The position numbers and the translations under genes were made by a program. A DNA stretch of 64,000 bases from Chelydra serpentina. Taxonomy: Eukaryota; Chordata; Testudines; Chelydridae. The notes under the pieces are model-generated. The model had not been told where the DNA came from and made no database searches. It was given only the letters and a program-made list of their open reading frames with translations. The stretch covers positions 293,001 to 357,000 of the forward strand of contig JBAIAC010000160.1 of NCBI GenBank assembly GCA_037349315.1, written 5' to 3'. Position 1 is the stretch's first letter. The number at the start of each line of letters is the position of its first letter. Below are positions 50,844 to 61,073 of the stretch, piece after piece.

Positions 50844-52607
50844 CATAGGCGTGCGCAGCACATTTCAGTAGGGTGTGCACCCAGGGAGCCCTGCCCCCAT
50901 CCACTCCCTCCCACATCCAGCCCCCCCCACAAAAACCCCAACCCCACATGCTCCTTGTCCCCTGACTGCTCCCTCCTGGGACCCTGCCCCTAACTGCCCC
51001 CCAGGACCCCACCCCCTATCTAAACCTCCCTGCTCCTTGTCCCCTGACTGCCCCCTCCTGAAACCCCCCCACTGTAACTGCCTCCCTAGGGCCCTACCTG
51101 TCCCCTGACTGCCCCAACCCCTCTCCACACCCCCGCCCCTGACAGGCCCCCCCCCGAACCCTTCACCCATCCAACCCCCCCTCCCCGCTCCTTGTTCCCT
51201 GACCGTTCCCTCCAGAGACCCCCCCCACCCCCTAATCACCCCCCGGGACCCTTCCAACTATCCAACCCCTGTCCCCTGACTGCCCTGGCCCCTCTCCACA
51301 CTCCCGCCCCTGACAGGCCCCCCCTGAACCCTTGACTCATCCAACCCCCCTGCTCCTTGTTCCCTGACAGCCCCCTCCAGAGATGCCCCTGTCCCCTAAT
51401 CACCCCCCGGGAACCCTCAAACTATCCAACCCCAGTCCCCTGACTGCCCGGGCCCCTAGCCACACCCCCACCCCTGACAGGCCCCCTGGGACTCCCACGC
51501 CCTATCCAGCCCCCCCCCATTCCATGTCCCCTGACTGCCCGTCCCCTGACTGCTCCCTCTGTAGGGCTGTTTTAACCCCTCCCGGGCAGAAGCAGGTAAC
51601 CACCCCGCTACACCCACCCATGTCCCTTTTCCCATCTCTCTCTGCTCCCCACCTCCTGGCAGCTCTGTCTAGTGGCTGCTCCCGCCCACACATTCAAAGT
51701 GGCAGAGGAAGTTCCCCCTCCTGGGGTGGGAAGGTTGCCTAGTGGTTAAGGCACAGGGTTCAGGTGTTCTGGGTTTGAGTCTCTGCTCTGCCACAGACTC
51801 CCTGCTTAGCCTTGGGAAAGTCACTTAACCTCTGTGAGCCCTAGATCCCACCTGCCAAATGGGGCCAATCCTGACCCTGCCTCCTAGGCTAAATCCATTC
51901 ATGGCTGTGCGGTGGCGGGGGAAATGGAGATACCAGCTCCACACAGAGTGGGGTCAGGGCTTCAGCCCTGCAGCTTCTGCCACTAGGGTGGGTGGGGCTC
52001 CCGAGCCAGGGACTTCAGCCCCACATCTTCTGCCAGGGTCCGGGACCTCTCCTCTCTGCCCCAGTGTGGCTCCTCTTCCCCCTCCCCCTCACCCTCCCCA
52101 CCTCCCAGTGCAGCTCCTGCCGGGGTCAGGCTTCTCCACCTTCCCCCCTCCCCCACTCAGCATGGCTCCTTCCGTGGTCCGGGGTTTCTCCTCCCCCTAA
52201 TCCCCCACTGCACCCAGCCCCAGCCTAGCCGGGCTTCCTTGGGTCACCGGCTGCCTGCTGTGGCCGGAGCGGAGCCTGGCTGGCCGGGAGCAGCCTTACT
52301 CGCGGACGCCATGGCCATCAGCCCAAGAGGTGCGGGGCGGCCCTAGGTGAGCAGGGGCCGGCTGTGCTCCCGCCCGCACCTCACCCTAAGGGTGTTTTCG
52401 TGTGTGTGTGAGACTCACTCGGCCCCTGCCGGAGCAGGGAGGCAGGACGCAGCTGATCTGAGCCTGCCTGGCAAACAGCTGATCGCAGCTGCGTGCAGGC
52501 TGCCCCTAGGAGACAGCCCCCAGGGGAGGGGGGAGGAGCAGCCTTCCGAGCCGCAGCTCACTAGGGTGTGCCCGGGCACACCCGCACACCCCGTGCGCAC
52601 GCCTCTG
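50844..52607. mobile_element. 1.76-kb element with inverted ends and 8-bp duplication
   Basis: The ends CATAGGCGTGCGCAG and, on the other strand, CAGAGGCGTGCGCACG are inverted repeats. TCGCCAAG lies on both sides (50836-50843 and 52608-52615). The inside is C-rich with loosely repeated CCCCTGACTGCCCC motifs to about 51560, then a MIR-like SINE, then GC-rich sequence. No transposase frame is recognised. The 8-bp duplication suggests hAT, but the ends are not ones I can name. Confidence 0.65.
51733..51900 (+). mobile_element. MIR-type CORE-SINE
   Basis: TTGCCTAGTGGTTAAGGCAC, GGGTTTGAGTCTC, then CTGCCACAGACTC, CTTGGGAAAGTCACTTAACC, TGTGAGCC and AAATGGGGCCAATC follow the MIR consensus from its tRNA-like head to its tail. 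Old and nested inside the long element. Confidence 0.75.
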
Positions 52608-52764
52608 TCGCCAAGAAACCGAGGGCAGGAAACAGCAGTTTTCTCCGGCACGCTTCTCAGCTCATTTCCCCACCCGCTGCCCTGCAGGGGTTGGGGTGAT
52701 CCCAGTGGCCAAAAGGGGAGCACCTTGCTGGGCAGCTAAGGGAGCTGGGAAAAGTAAAACTTCA

Positions 52765-52836
52765 TCTTTCTGCCTCGTTTCAAACCAGGGCCCTTTTGCA
52801 TGTCAGGCAAATGTGATAACCAGACACTAGAGAAAC
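52765..52836 (-). pseudogene. tRNA-Val relic, anticodon GAC
   Basis: Minus strand keeps TTTGCCTGACATGCAAA, a Val stem with GAC, and TGGTTTGAAACG-type T arm scraps. The D arm (TCTAGTGTCTGGTTATC) and acceptor are broken. Its 5' flank runs straight into the 57-bp minisatellite. Confidence 0.65.
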
Positions 52837-52863
52837 TCTGCCACAGGGATCTGCCCCTCCCCT

Positions 52864-53439
52864 CAGAGAGCAACAGTGACACCCGGTGGCCACGTGGGGT
52901 AATGCACACAGCGTCTCTCTCAGAGAGCGACAGTGACACCGGGTGGCCACGTGGGGTAATGCACACAGCGTCTCTCTCAGAGAGCAACAGTGACACCGGG
53001 TGGCCACGTGGGGTAATGCACACAGCGTCTCTCTCAGAGAGCAACAGTGACACCGGGTGGCCACGTGGGGTAATGCACACAGCGTCTCTCTCAGAGAGCG
53101 ACAGTGACACCGGGTGGCCACGTGGGGTAACGCACACAGCATCTCTCTCAGAGAGCAACAGTGACACCGGGTGGCCACGTGGGGTAATGCACACAGCGTC
53201 TCTCTCAGAGAGCAACAGTGACACCGGGTGGCCACGTGGGGTAATGCACACAGCATCTCTCTCAGAGAGCAACAGTGACACTGGGTGGCCACGTGGGGTA
53301 ACGCACACAGCGTCTCTATCAGAGAGCGACAGTGACACCGGGTGGCCACGTGGGGTAATGCACACAGCGTCTCTATCAGAGAGCGACAGTGACACTGGGT
53401 GGCCACGTGGGGTAATGCACACAGCGTCTCTCTCAGAGT
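52864..53439 (+). repeat. 57-bp minisatellite, array 2
   Basis: Ten nearly identical 57-bp units, each with GGCCACGTGGGG, so CACGTG repeats ten times at a fixed spacing. Units differ mainly at GAGCAACAG/GAGCGACAG and GCGTCT/GCATCT. The reading frames that span it on both strands are by-products of the period of 57. Confidence 0.9.
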
Positions 53440-53659
53440 GCTTGAGAACGTCTCCTATTCTAATCCTATGGGGTTCCCTGCTGCCTTCGGCACCACCATG
53501 TGGGTGTTTCAATTCCCTCCTCGTTTTCACACAGAGACACAAGTTCCTTTGCACGGATACATGAACAGCAAAATCTTCCTGTGTCTCTTGTCTGAGCCAG
53601 GGCATTCGATTCCTTACAAACCTTCTCTCCTGCAGTGACAATGGTCAGACAGAAGGGAG

Positions 53660-53783
53660 TAGGGTGACCAGACAGCAAATGTGAAAAATCAGGACAGGGG
53701 GTGGGGGGTAATAGGAGCCTATATAACAAAAAGACCCAAAAATTGGGGCTGTCCCTATAAAATCGGAACATCTGGTCACCCTA
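53660..53783. mobile_element. 124-bp hAT-type element
   Basis: TAGGGTGACCAGAC...TCTGGTCACCCTA, flanked by GAAGGGAG (53652-53659) and GAAGGGAC (53784-53791). The paralogous Ser cassette flank at about 20105 (CAGACAAAGGGGACGTGG) is uninterrupted. Confidence 0.8.
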
Positions 53784-53869
53784 GAAGGGACGTGGCCACC
53801 TTTCCCCTGGCAGTGAGATATTCCATCTCCTCTTTCTTCATGCTGCTGTTGTTATTCCATGAATCATCA

Positions 53870-54545
53870 AGGATGGAATAAAAAGCTGAGTTTACTCCAG
53901 GGTGAGGAAAGAAAGGAGCCACCAACTCCCCAAAAAACTCATTGCTCCAAAGAAAACCTGCCCCTGCTATCGGCATCACTGATGTGCTGGGGATAGGATG
54001 GGGAAAGGGACTGTCTGAATTGTCTAGGTAGGGAATGAACCATCTACAGCAACGTCATTAACCACAAACACACTCTCATCATTCTCCAGCCAGCAGGGAA
54101 ATGAGCAGGAATTCTTGCTGTTCAGCCATGGACACACTTACACAATGGCACGGCAGTGAGTGTGTTCTGGAAGCTGGTCTGAGGAAACAATTGGAAACAA
54201 TCACTCAGTGAGAACAGAACTAGAGTGTAGTGAGAAAACTGCACAAAGCCCGTAGTTGTGGCTGAGTGGTTAAGGTGATGGGCTAGAAATCCATTGGGGT
54301 TTCCCTGCGCAGGTTCGAATCCTGTCAACTACGCAGGCACTTGTGGTTCTTCAGTTTCAGTCCCTGAGCATCCTTGGTGGCAAGAGGAGCTCGGTCTTGT
54401 CTCACTCTCAGGCTGTGTCCACACTACAGAGTTATGCTGCTTTAGTTGAAGTGTTTCAATTAAACACTCTGCTCCTTGTGTCACCAGAGCGCATCCACTC
54501 TAGCAACTCTTGCATCACCCCAAAGAGCAGTGCATTGTGGGTAGC
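53870..54545 (+). repeat. Ser-AGA cassette, copy 4
   Basis: GGATGGAATAAAAAGCTGAG through the Ser gene to GTGCATTGTGGGTAGCTATC, where it joins the C-rich block that begins near 54550. Confidence 0.75.
54252..54333 (+). tRNA. tRNA-Ser (AGA)
   Basis: 82 nt. Acceptor GTAGTTG/CAACTAC, anticodon stem ATGGG/TCCAT around AGA, canonical box B TTCGAAT with GCAGG/CCTGT. D arm GGCTGAGTGGTTAAGGT has two mild changes. One of the two Ser-AGA copies with all boxes intact. Confidence 0.88.
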
Positions 54546-54549
54546 TATC

Positions 54550-55400
54550 ACATACCCAGCCCCATGCCCTGACTCCTGCACCCCCACACATAACCAGCCC
54601 CCCACACCCCATGTTCTGACTCATGCACCCCCCTCACACACCCCACCCCACCAGACAGGAGCTCCTGCAAACACACCCCACATCCCAACCTGCCCCCCTC
54701 GCACCAAATGGGAGCTGCTGTCAGGTAAGTGCTCCACACCCCAACCCCCTGCCCCAACCTTGAGTCCCCTCCCTCACCCTGGCTCCTGGCCAGACCCTGC
54801 ACCCCAACCCCCAGCCTGCTCCTGCACCCTAACTCCCTCCCAGACCCTGCACCCCCAGCCCTGTGCTCAGTGCCCCCCACCCTCAACTCAGTGCAGATAG
54901 AGATGGGGTAGAACCAGGGAGAAGGTAGGTACCCGCTCCATGTGGGCAGGGGTGGGGGGGATCCTGTTTACCCCTCCCCAGCCCTGCTGTGCTTGAGTTT
55001 ACCCCCGGCCCCTCCCTTGCTCCAGGGACCAACCCTAGCTCCCGCCCCGGTGTGCTATTGACCCAGCCCCTGCCTTGCTCCAGTCAGCAGGGACTAATCC
55101 TCCCCCCATGCCCCACTGTGCTCATCTGGCCCCTGGCCCCGGCCTCGCTCCAGCTGGGGACCAATCCTTCCCCCCCACCCCAGTGCCCCATTGTGCTCTT
55201 GCCCCTGGCCCCTTCATTCCACAGGGGGGCCCAGAAATATGTTTGGCGCCGGGCCCACAAAAACTAATCAAGTCCTGGATACCAGACTGTGATGGGGATT
55301 GCATTGTCCTTTATTTGTATTTCCAATGGCATTTCTGTCTGTGGTTTCGTTTTTCTTTGTCGAACGGTGTTTTCTCCTGGATCTGAGATTTAACTAGAAT
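54550..55400 (+). repeat. C-rich block, direct partner 40580-41430
   Basis: Collinear with 40580-41430. Joined on the right to a Lys cassette here, while the other copy continues into the Lys-CTT relic at 41513. Confidence 0.7.
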
Positions 55401-55550
55401 AAGAAGAAGGCCTCAGGGCGCCAGATGGAGGAGCAGGCTGGGACTAGGGCTGCTAAGGGAGCCAGAGTAGCAGGTTTTCTGTATTGTTTCTTGCTCGCTT
55501 TTTCCTGAATAGTTTCTCTTCTGCACCAAACTTGCATTGTCCTTATGTGA

Positions 55551-55623
55551 GCCTGGCTAGCTCAGTTGGTCGAGCATCAGACTTTTAATCAGAGGGTCCA
55601 GGGTTCAAGTCCTTGGTCAGGTG
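55551..55623 (+). tRNA. tRNA-Lys (TTT)
   Basis: 73 nt. Acceptor GCCTGGC/GTCAGGT, D arm GCTCAGTTGGTCGAGC, loop CTTTTAA with TTT, T arm CAGGG/CCTTG around TTCAAGT with good box B. The anticodon stem TCAGA/TCAGA has one central A-A. T4 at about 55651. Decodes AAA/AAG. Confidence 0.8.
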
Positions 55624-55859
55624 TCCAGAGCATCATATCCTTCAAGAAGCAGCTTTTCAGTACTCCCCCTACTGGATGTTACTTTTTCCTTTTCTTGACT
55701 TGGGCTTTCCTAGGAAGGGCTATTTACAGCCTGGGACTGAAGGGGCAAATTCCTCACACGCCCACTGGCCTCACAGTCTGGAGGAAGAAAGGCTTCGGGG
55801 TCTACAGCAAACTGCTGCCTGCCGACTTGTTGAGCAAATGCAGGGCTGGCCAGAGAGGC

Positions 55860-56235
55860 CTTGAGTGAGGGAGACAAAAAATTGTCCACCCAGGCTCTTC
55901 TATACTGGCTCTTCATTTCCTTAGGGTTCGCCTTCAATATACTTGTATGGTGGTTAATTCATCACCATTACAGGTCTAATGTATTTATTAGAATAGCACA
56001 AGTAAGTCACAGAAGTGACATAGTAACCGTAGCGAGTCTATGCTGACAGAACTTGAGTTCACATGGGCTTGTGGTGTCGATATGGCCTCAGGTCTATGAC
56101 GTGTCTGGGAGAGGGAACAGGAAAAGGATGAGGGGAGACCAAGTTTCATTCAGGATTTAGGCTCCAGCTTTTGTGGAAGTGGCCTTACGGCACCCTAAAG
56201 GCTCGGGATCAAAGAGGCCCATCAGAACAAAATAT
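55860..56235. other. no gene recognised
   Basis: Right of the Lys cassette; AT-richer. The flank shared with 45500-45700 and 59430-59640 ends near 55895. Confidence 0.45.
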
Positions 56236-56380
56236 CCTTAGAGGTTTTTAAGGTCAGGCTTGACAAAGCCCTGGCTGGGATGATCTAGTTGGGGTTGGTC
56301 CTGCTTTGAGCAGGGGGTTGGACTAGATGACCTCCTGAGGTCCCTTCCAACCCTGAGATTCTATGATTCTATGATCCTGT
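56236..56380 (+). mobile_element. CR1 3' end, sense
   Basis: GGTCCTGCTTTGAGCAGGG, GACTAGATGACCTCCTGAGG and the terminal TCTATGATTCTATGAT are the classic CR1 end. Confidence 0.82.
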
Positions 56381-56464
56381 ATTGATTAAAATGTCTTGAC
56401 CTCAGGGTGTGTAACTCATGTGTTTAGAATTCGTGGGGTTGCAGGTGTGTGTTCATTATGTGTT

Positions 56465-56745
56465 GAAGGCCAAAACTATAAACGGGTTCAACAGAGAATT
56501 CGATCAGTTCCTCAGGATCGGGGCATCAGCTGTTAGCCGAGGGAATCAGGGATGCTGCATCCCCATGCTCTGCGTGTCCCTAACACTCTGACTGCCAGAT
56601 GCTGGGAGGGGAGGATGGGACGGTTCACTCAGTGAGTGGCTGTTGTGTTCATTCCCTCAGACGCACCTGGCACTGGCCGCTGTCAGAAGACAGGATACGA
56701 GACCAGATGAACTGTTCATTTGACCCACTATGGCAGTTCAGGTTC
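56465..56745 (+). mobile_element. CR1 3' end, second type
   Basis: Runs from AAACGGGTTCAACAGAG through GACTGCCAGATGCTGGG and CGCACCTGGCACTGGCC to TATGGCAGTTCAGG. Confidence 0.7.
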
Positions 56746-56749
56746 CTCC

Positions 56750-57455
56750 TTCCCGCACCCTAAAATCTCTGTCAGCCAGCAATATGAACTGGGAGCCTGT
56801 AGAGAGGAGACCTGAGCACCCCCCCACCTCAGGCAGTCTCCCAAAGCCGTGCATGGAGACATGCCAGCAGCGCAAAGACAGTTCCCTGCCCCACACCACA
56901 TTGCTCCTGGGAGGGGTGTTGATGGTAAGGGGGTGGGGCTGAACCTTGAAATTGTGCCCCCCCCCGCCCCAAGTCTTTCAGCAGAGACCAGTCGTCTGCG
57001 CCTGGTTTCCAGCTCCTCAGCCAGTGGATAATGTGCTATTCTGCCCCGGAGTGGCCGGCCCTGACTTTCTGTCTCAGGAAGGGGAGGAAAAGGAATCTCT
57101 TTTCAAACCCCCAGTCCCACCGCTGACTGAGGTGTGACTTTCTAAGCTCCCGCTACAGTGGAGGATTTAGAGTTAATGGGACCCTGTGCGCGGCTTCATT
57201 TTCGGGTCCCCCCTTGGGGCCCATCCAAGAAATCTCTCCTATCTCCCCCCATTGTTCTTTTTCCTCCTCACCCGCCTCCTCCATTATCAGTAATGGGAAG
57301 TGAAGGAACATAAAGTGAAGTACCTTGATTGGGGAAGGGGGTTGGAGGCGTGGTGGGGGTTGGGGTGTAGGGGGTCAGGCTCTGGGAAGGAGTTGGGGTG
57401 GTGGGTGTAGGATCTGAACTGGGGCAGAGAAGCTGCTCTAAGCGGATGAGAGAGA
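56750..57455. other. no gene recognised
   Basis: No tRNA or named repeat. 57460-57588 is the flank of the Cys gene shared with 14512-14640. Confidence 0.45.
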
Positions 57456-57588
57456 GCTGTCCTGTCCGTGTAGTTAATCCACCTCCCCGAGAGGTGGGAG
57501 CTATGTCAGTGGGAGAAGCTATGTCGGTGGGTGTGCAAGCTGTTCTGTTTACACGTCTATATAATGTTTAATCAAATATGCACCTCAT

Positions 57589-57660
57589 GGGGGTATAGCT
57601 CAGTGGTAGAGTGTTTGGCTGCAGATCAAGTGGTCCTTGGTTCAAGTCCAAGTGCCCCCT
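57589..57660 (+). tRNA. tRNA-Cys (GCA)
   Basis: 72 nt. Acceptor GGGGGTA/TGCCCCC, D arm GCTCAGTGGTAGAGT, stem TTTGG/TCAAG around GCA, T arm CTTGG/CCAAG around TTCAAGT. T5 at about 57687. Inverted partner of 14438; the two differ at a handful of positions. Confidence 0.9.
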
Positions 57661-57744
57661 TAAAAAGCCCCATCCTTTAACAAAAATTTTTGCATATCCA
57701 TTTCCATTACGTTCAGGAGTTCCACCGAATGGGGATGCCTGAAA

Positions 57745-57868
57745 TAGGGTGACCAGACAGGAAATGTGAAAAATCAGAATGGGGGTGGGGGGGTAATAGG
57801 AGCCTATGTAAGCAAAAGACCCCAAAATCGGGACTGTCCCTATAAAATCAGGACATATGGTCACCCTA
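57745..57868. mobile_element. 124-bp hAT-type element
   Basis: TAGGGTGACCAGACAGG...TGGTCACCCTA between perfect GCCTGAAA duplications (57737-57744, 57869-57876). The inverted partner block at about 14360 reads straight through TTTCAGGCATCCCC, the empty site. Confidence 0.85.
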
Positions 57869-58834
57869 GCCTGAAATGAATGGAAACACTCAACATTTTC
57901 CTGTGCAAATGCATAAGAACCTAGCAAACACGTCCCTCGGTGCATCTATACTGTGATAACAGCCCTGCGGCCTGGCTGGCCTGGATCATCTGACCTGGAC
58001 GTCTCGGTCTCAGGTTGTGGGGCTAAAAACTGCAGTGGGGACATTTGGCTCAGACTGGAGCCTGGCCTCGGAGACCCTCACCCCTCGTGGGATCTCAGAG
58101 GCTGGGCTCAAGCCCAAGCGTCTACACTGTAATTTTATAGCCCTGCAGCACAAGCCCCACAAGCCTGGATCAGCTGAGCCAGGGTTTGAGAACAGTGACT
58201 TGGGTGTGTTAATGGCAGTGTAGACGTAACGCTAGGCTATGTCCACACTGCAATGAACACCCAGGGCTGGCCCGTGCCAGCTCAGGCTCCCAGGGCTGGG
58301 CTGTGGGGTGGTAAATTTCCAGTGTAGACATCTCGGCTGAGGCTCAGTACTGGGCTCTGGGACCCCACAAGGATGGGAGGGAGTTTAGCAACCGACAAAG
58401 GGAAATCGGCCGTGGAGTATTACCCTGGGCTCACTGGCAGTTCCCCATTGGTCTGTCTGCTTTGGGGCAGGGACCATAACACATCCTGCTGCATTCGTTA
58501 TTTCAAAGGGTGGTTTAGGATTTTCAGTCTCAGACATGGTGCACAAAGCAGGACTCAATCCTCGGCGTAAACTAAATGAGCCGCCCACAGATTCTGGCAG
58601 CCACAAAGAGTCAGACCTGCCCCTGTCCCAGAGGGAGGGGTCGTCTGGGAGGGGACTGAAACACGGACCTATCAGCTCTTAACTCCCAAACTTTCAGTAA
58701 CTCTGTCATCAGTGCCTGGGAGTGTAATTTAAACCGTAAAAACAGCCACACTGGGCTAGACCAAAGGCCCATGTAGCTCTGTATTTTGTTTTCTGAGATT
58801 AGCCAATACCAGGTGCCCCAAAAGCCACTCACTA

Positions 58835-58908
58835 AGGCACCACTGGGAGTTGAACCCAAGATCTCCTATTTACTAGACAGGTGCTTTAACCAGCTAAGCC
58901 ATGGTGCC
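58835..58908 (-). tRNA. tRNA-Thr (AGT)
   Basis: 74 nt. Acceptor GGCACCA/TGGTGCC, stem CCTGT/ATAGG (one wobble) around AGT, T arm TTGGG/CCCAG (one wobble). T4 in GTGGCTTTTGGGG follows on the minus strand. Paralog of 44941. Confidence 0.88.
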
Positions 58909-59263
58909 TGCCCCTGGCGTCTAACCACACCTGACTCCCTGCCAGACCCCATCTGGGCCTTTGCTTCTGTTTGGATTCTGCAAAGCAGAGGAGCAGGTGA
59001 CGTTTTCCTTGCAAGCTTCTGTGTGTGTGAATCCTTGGCCAGGTTTGCACTGCAAAGTTATTGCAGCATCATTATATTGCTCAGGTGTGAAAAACACACA
59101 ACGCTCCCTCGTCTCTGGGTGCTCTCTGGGCACCAGATGGAGGAGCAGGCTGGGGCTAGGGCTGCTAAGGGAGCCAGAGTAGCAAGTTTTCTGTATTGTT
59201 TCCTGCCCTCTTTTTCTTTGACTAGTTTCTATTTTGCACCAGTCTTGCCCTTCTCTCATGTGA

Positions 59264-59336
59264 GCCTGGCTAGCTCAGTTGGTAAAGCCCCAGACTCTTA
59301 ATCTGAGCGTCCAGGCTTCAAGTCTTTGCTCAGGTG
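59264..59336 (+). tRNA. tRNA-Lys (CTT), weak box B
   Basis: 73 nt. D arm GCTCAGTTGGTAAAGC. Stem CCAGA/TCTGA around CTCTTAA is good except the outer pair. T stem CAGGC/CTTTG closes with C-C, and box B is GCTTCAAGTCT. Better anticodon arm but worse box B than its paralog at 45359. Confidence 0.62.
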
Positions 59337-59669
59337 TAGAAAACATCATATCCCCCCAAGAACTTCAAGAGACAGCTCTTCAGTACCATCCTTGACATTA
59401 TCTTTTTTTCTTTTCAGGACTTCGGCTTTCCTAGGAAAGGCCATTCTCTGCCTGGGACTGAAGGGGCAACTTCCTCACACGCCCACTGGCCTCACAGTCT
59501 GGAGGAAGAAAGGCTTCTGGGTCTACAGCAAACTGCTGCGTGCCGACTTGTTGAGCAAATGCACGGCTGGCCATAGAGGCCAGAGAGACCTTGAGCAAGG
59601 GAGGCAAAAAAAATGTCCGCCCAGGCGCTTCTACACCACAAGTCAGAAAACCCCAGAATTATCACCCCT

Positions 59670-59740
59670 GGTCCCATGGTGTAAAGGCAGCACTCAGGGC
59701 TTTGAATCCTGCAATCCGAGTTCAAGTCTCGGTGGGACCT
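59670..59740 (+). tRNA. tRNA-Gln (TTG)
   Basis: 71 nt. Acceptor GGTCCCA/TGGGACC, stem CAGGG/TCCTG around CTTTGAA with TTG, T arm CCGAG/CTCGG around TTCAAGT. The D loop is one base short (GTGTAAAGGCAGCAC). TTTT follows in GCTCTTTTGCC. Decodes CAA. The gypsy LTR starts about 35 bp after its end. Confidence 0.87.
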
Positions 59741-59774
59741 TGGGGCAGCTCTTTTGCCACCTAACACTACTGGG

Positions 59775-60218
59775 TGTTCCAAGGCTTCGTCTTGCTCTCC
59801 AATGACGTTGGAGCCTGTCTTTTGCTCTTATCATGGTTCCCTCTCTTCTCCCTCCTCCAATCCAGCCAGCCCTCCCTCCCCAAACTCCAAGGAGTGACTG
59901 ACTCTTGCTTTGCTGAGCAGCTCATTATATGTGGGCTGCTCCAAGCAAGCCTTCTCCTGATTGGCTCACCCAATACACTTTCCTGGTTGGCTGGGTTCTG
60001 CGTAGCCTCTCCAAGGCTGCCTGTTGTGTATTTGGTTGTCGTGGTAATAGCACCGTGTTGTTGCTATGCAACTGAGTTAGATTATTAGGGGATAGCCCAG
60101 CCAGTTTTGGCTGGTTTGGTCAGCTCAGTGTGTGAAAATAAATGGCTGCTTCTATGGCTCTCAGCTCTCTGTGTCTCAAATGATTTCTTCCTAAACCTGC
60201 TGCCCCAAGGATACAACG
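59775..60218 (+). mobile_element. Ty3/gypsy 5' LTR, copy 2 (inferred limits)
   Basis: Same structure as 45861-46305, including inverted CCAAT motifs and AATAAA. Its last base has changed (AACG for AACA). Confidence 0.6.
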
Positions 60219-60221
60219 AAG

Positions 60222-60239
60222 TGGCGACGAGGACGGGAT
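60222..60239 (+). promoter_or_regulatory. gypsy primer-binding site, copy 2
   Basis: TGGCGACGAGGACGGGAT, identical to 46309-46326. Confidence 0.75.
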
Positions 60240-60243
60240 CCCT

Positions 60244-61073
60244 GTGCTGCCCCAGCAACAGAGGGAAGTAGAAGTCAAGGTAAAAAGAAAGAAAAAACCG
60301 CTATCAAAATCATTTAGCTGTTGGAAGGGGGTGAGAACTGGCTTGTTGGCACTGACTGTGAAACCTGAAACTAAACCCACGGCTACACTTACAGGGCCAC
60401 GGGAACCCTTTGAGGAGAACATAGTGCAATGGCACGTGTGTACTGAGCGTTTGGAGCTTTTTATGATTGCCAATGACATTACAGAAGAGAAGAAGGTGTC
60501 AATATTCTTAAGTGTTGTGGGGGCTAAAACCTACTCCCTGCGACGCAGCTCACGACACCCTGTTAACCCTGAGACCAAATCTTACAGTGACATTGTGGGA
60601 ATCCTGGGGTCCCATTTCCCCCCAAACCACTGGTAACTGCTGAAAGATATAGCGGGTTCCACAAAAGAGACCAACAAGAAGATGAACCAGTTGTACAATT
60701 TGTAGCAACTTTAAAAAGGCTTGCGGAACACTGTGAATGTAAGGAGATGTTAAATGACGCCCTGCGTGACAGGTTCGTGTGTGGCCTGCACAGTGACGCT
60801 ATACGGAAGCGCCTATTGACAGAGGCTCAGCTTACCTTACACAAGGCTGTTGCTATTGCGGTCTCCATGGAACTGGCTACAAAGGAGGCGCAATACATCG
60901 GTGCATCCCCTAGGGTGCATAAGGTGTCACAAGAACCGACCCACATAACTGTGCAGAGTCAGGAATGTTACCGCTGTGGTAAGCCGGGTCGCCAGGCATC
61001 CGAATGCTGGTGTAAGGACCTGGTGTGTCGACACTGTGGCAAAAAGGGACCCATCGAGTGTGCCTGTAAATAA
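60244..61073 (+). pseudogene. gypsy gag, copy 2, frameshifted
   Basis: Capsid part 60244-60636 (same motifs as copy 1). Then a C-run near 60622 is one base shorter than in copy 1, shifting the frame. The frame resumes to 61073 with GLHSDAIRKRLLTEAQLTL and a nucleocapsid with two zinc-knuckle-like motifs: CYRCGKPGRQASEC and CRHCGKKGPIECAC. In both, the histidine of CX2CX4HX4C is replaced (by R and P). TAA at 61071-61073 ends it. Confidence 0.8.

Larger units (their letters stand above)
58555..60840 (+). repeat. Thr-Lys-Gln-gypsy block, partner 44640-46930
   Basis: See the partner. This copy keeps more of the gypsy element (to about 61668) and the better Gln gene. Confidence 0.85.

Noticed and set aside
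52864..53439. Possible CRISPR-like array
   Set aside because: The whole 57-bp unit is conserved with no variable spacers, in a vertebrate genome; it is a minisatellite.
52736..53641. Open frames of 200-300 codons on both strands over the repeats
   Set aside because: They exist because the 57-bp unit is a multiple of three and lacks stops in several frames. Five or more overlapping frames stay open, with no start context or domain.
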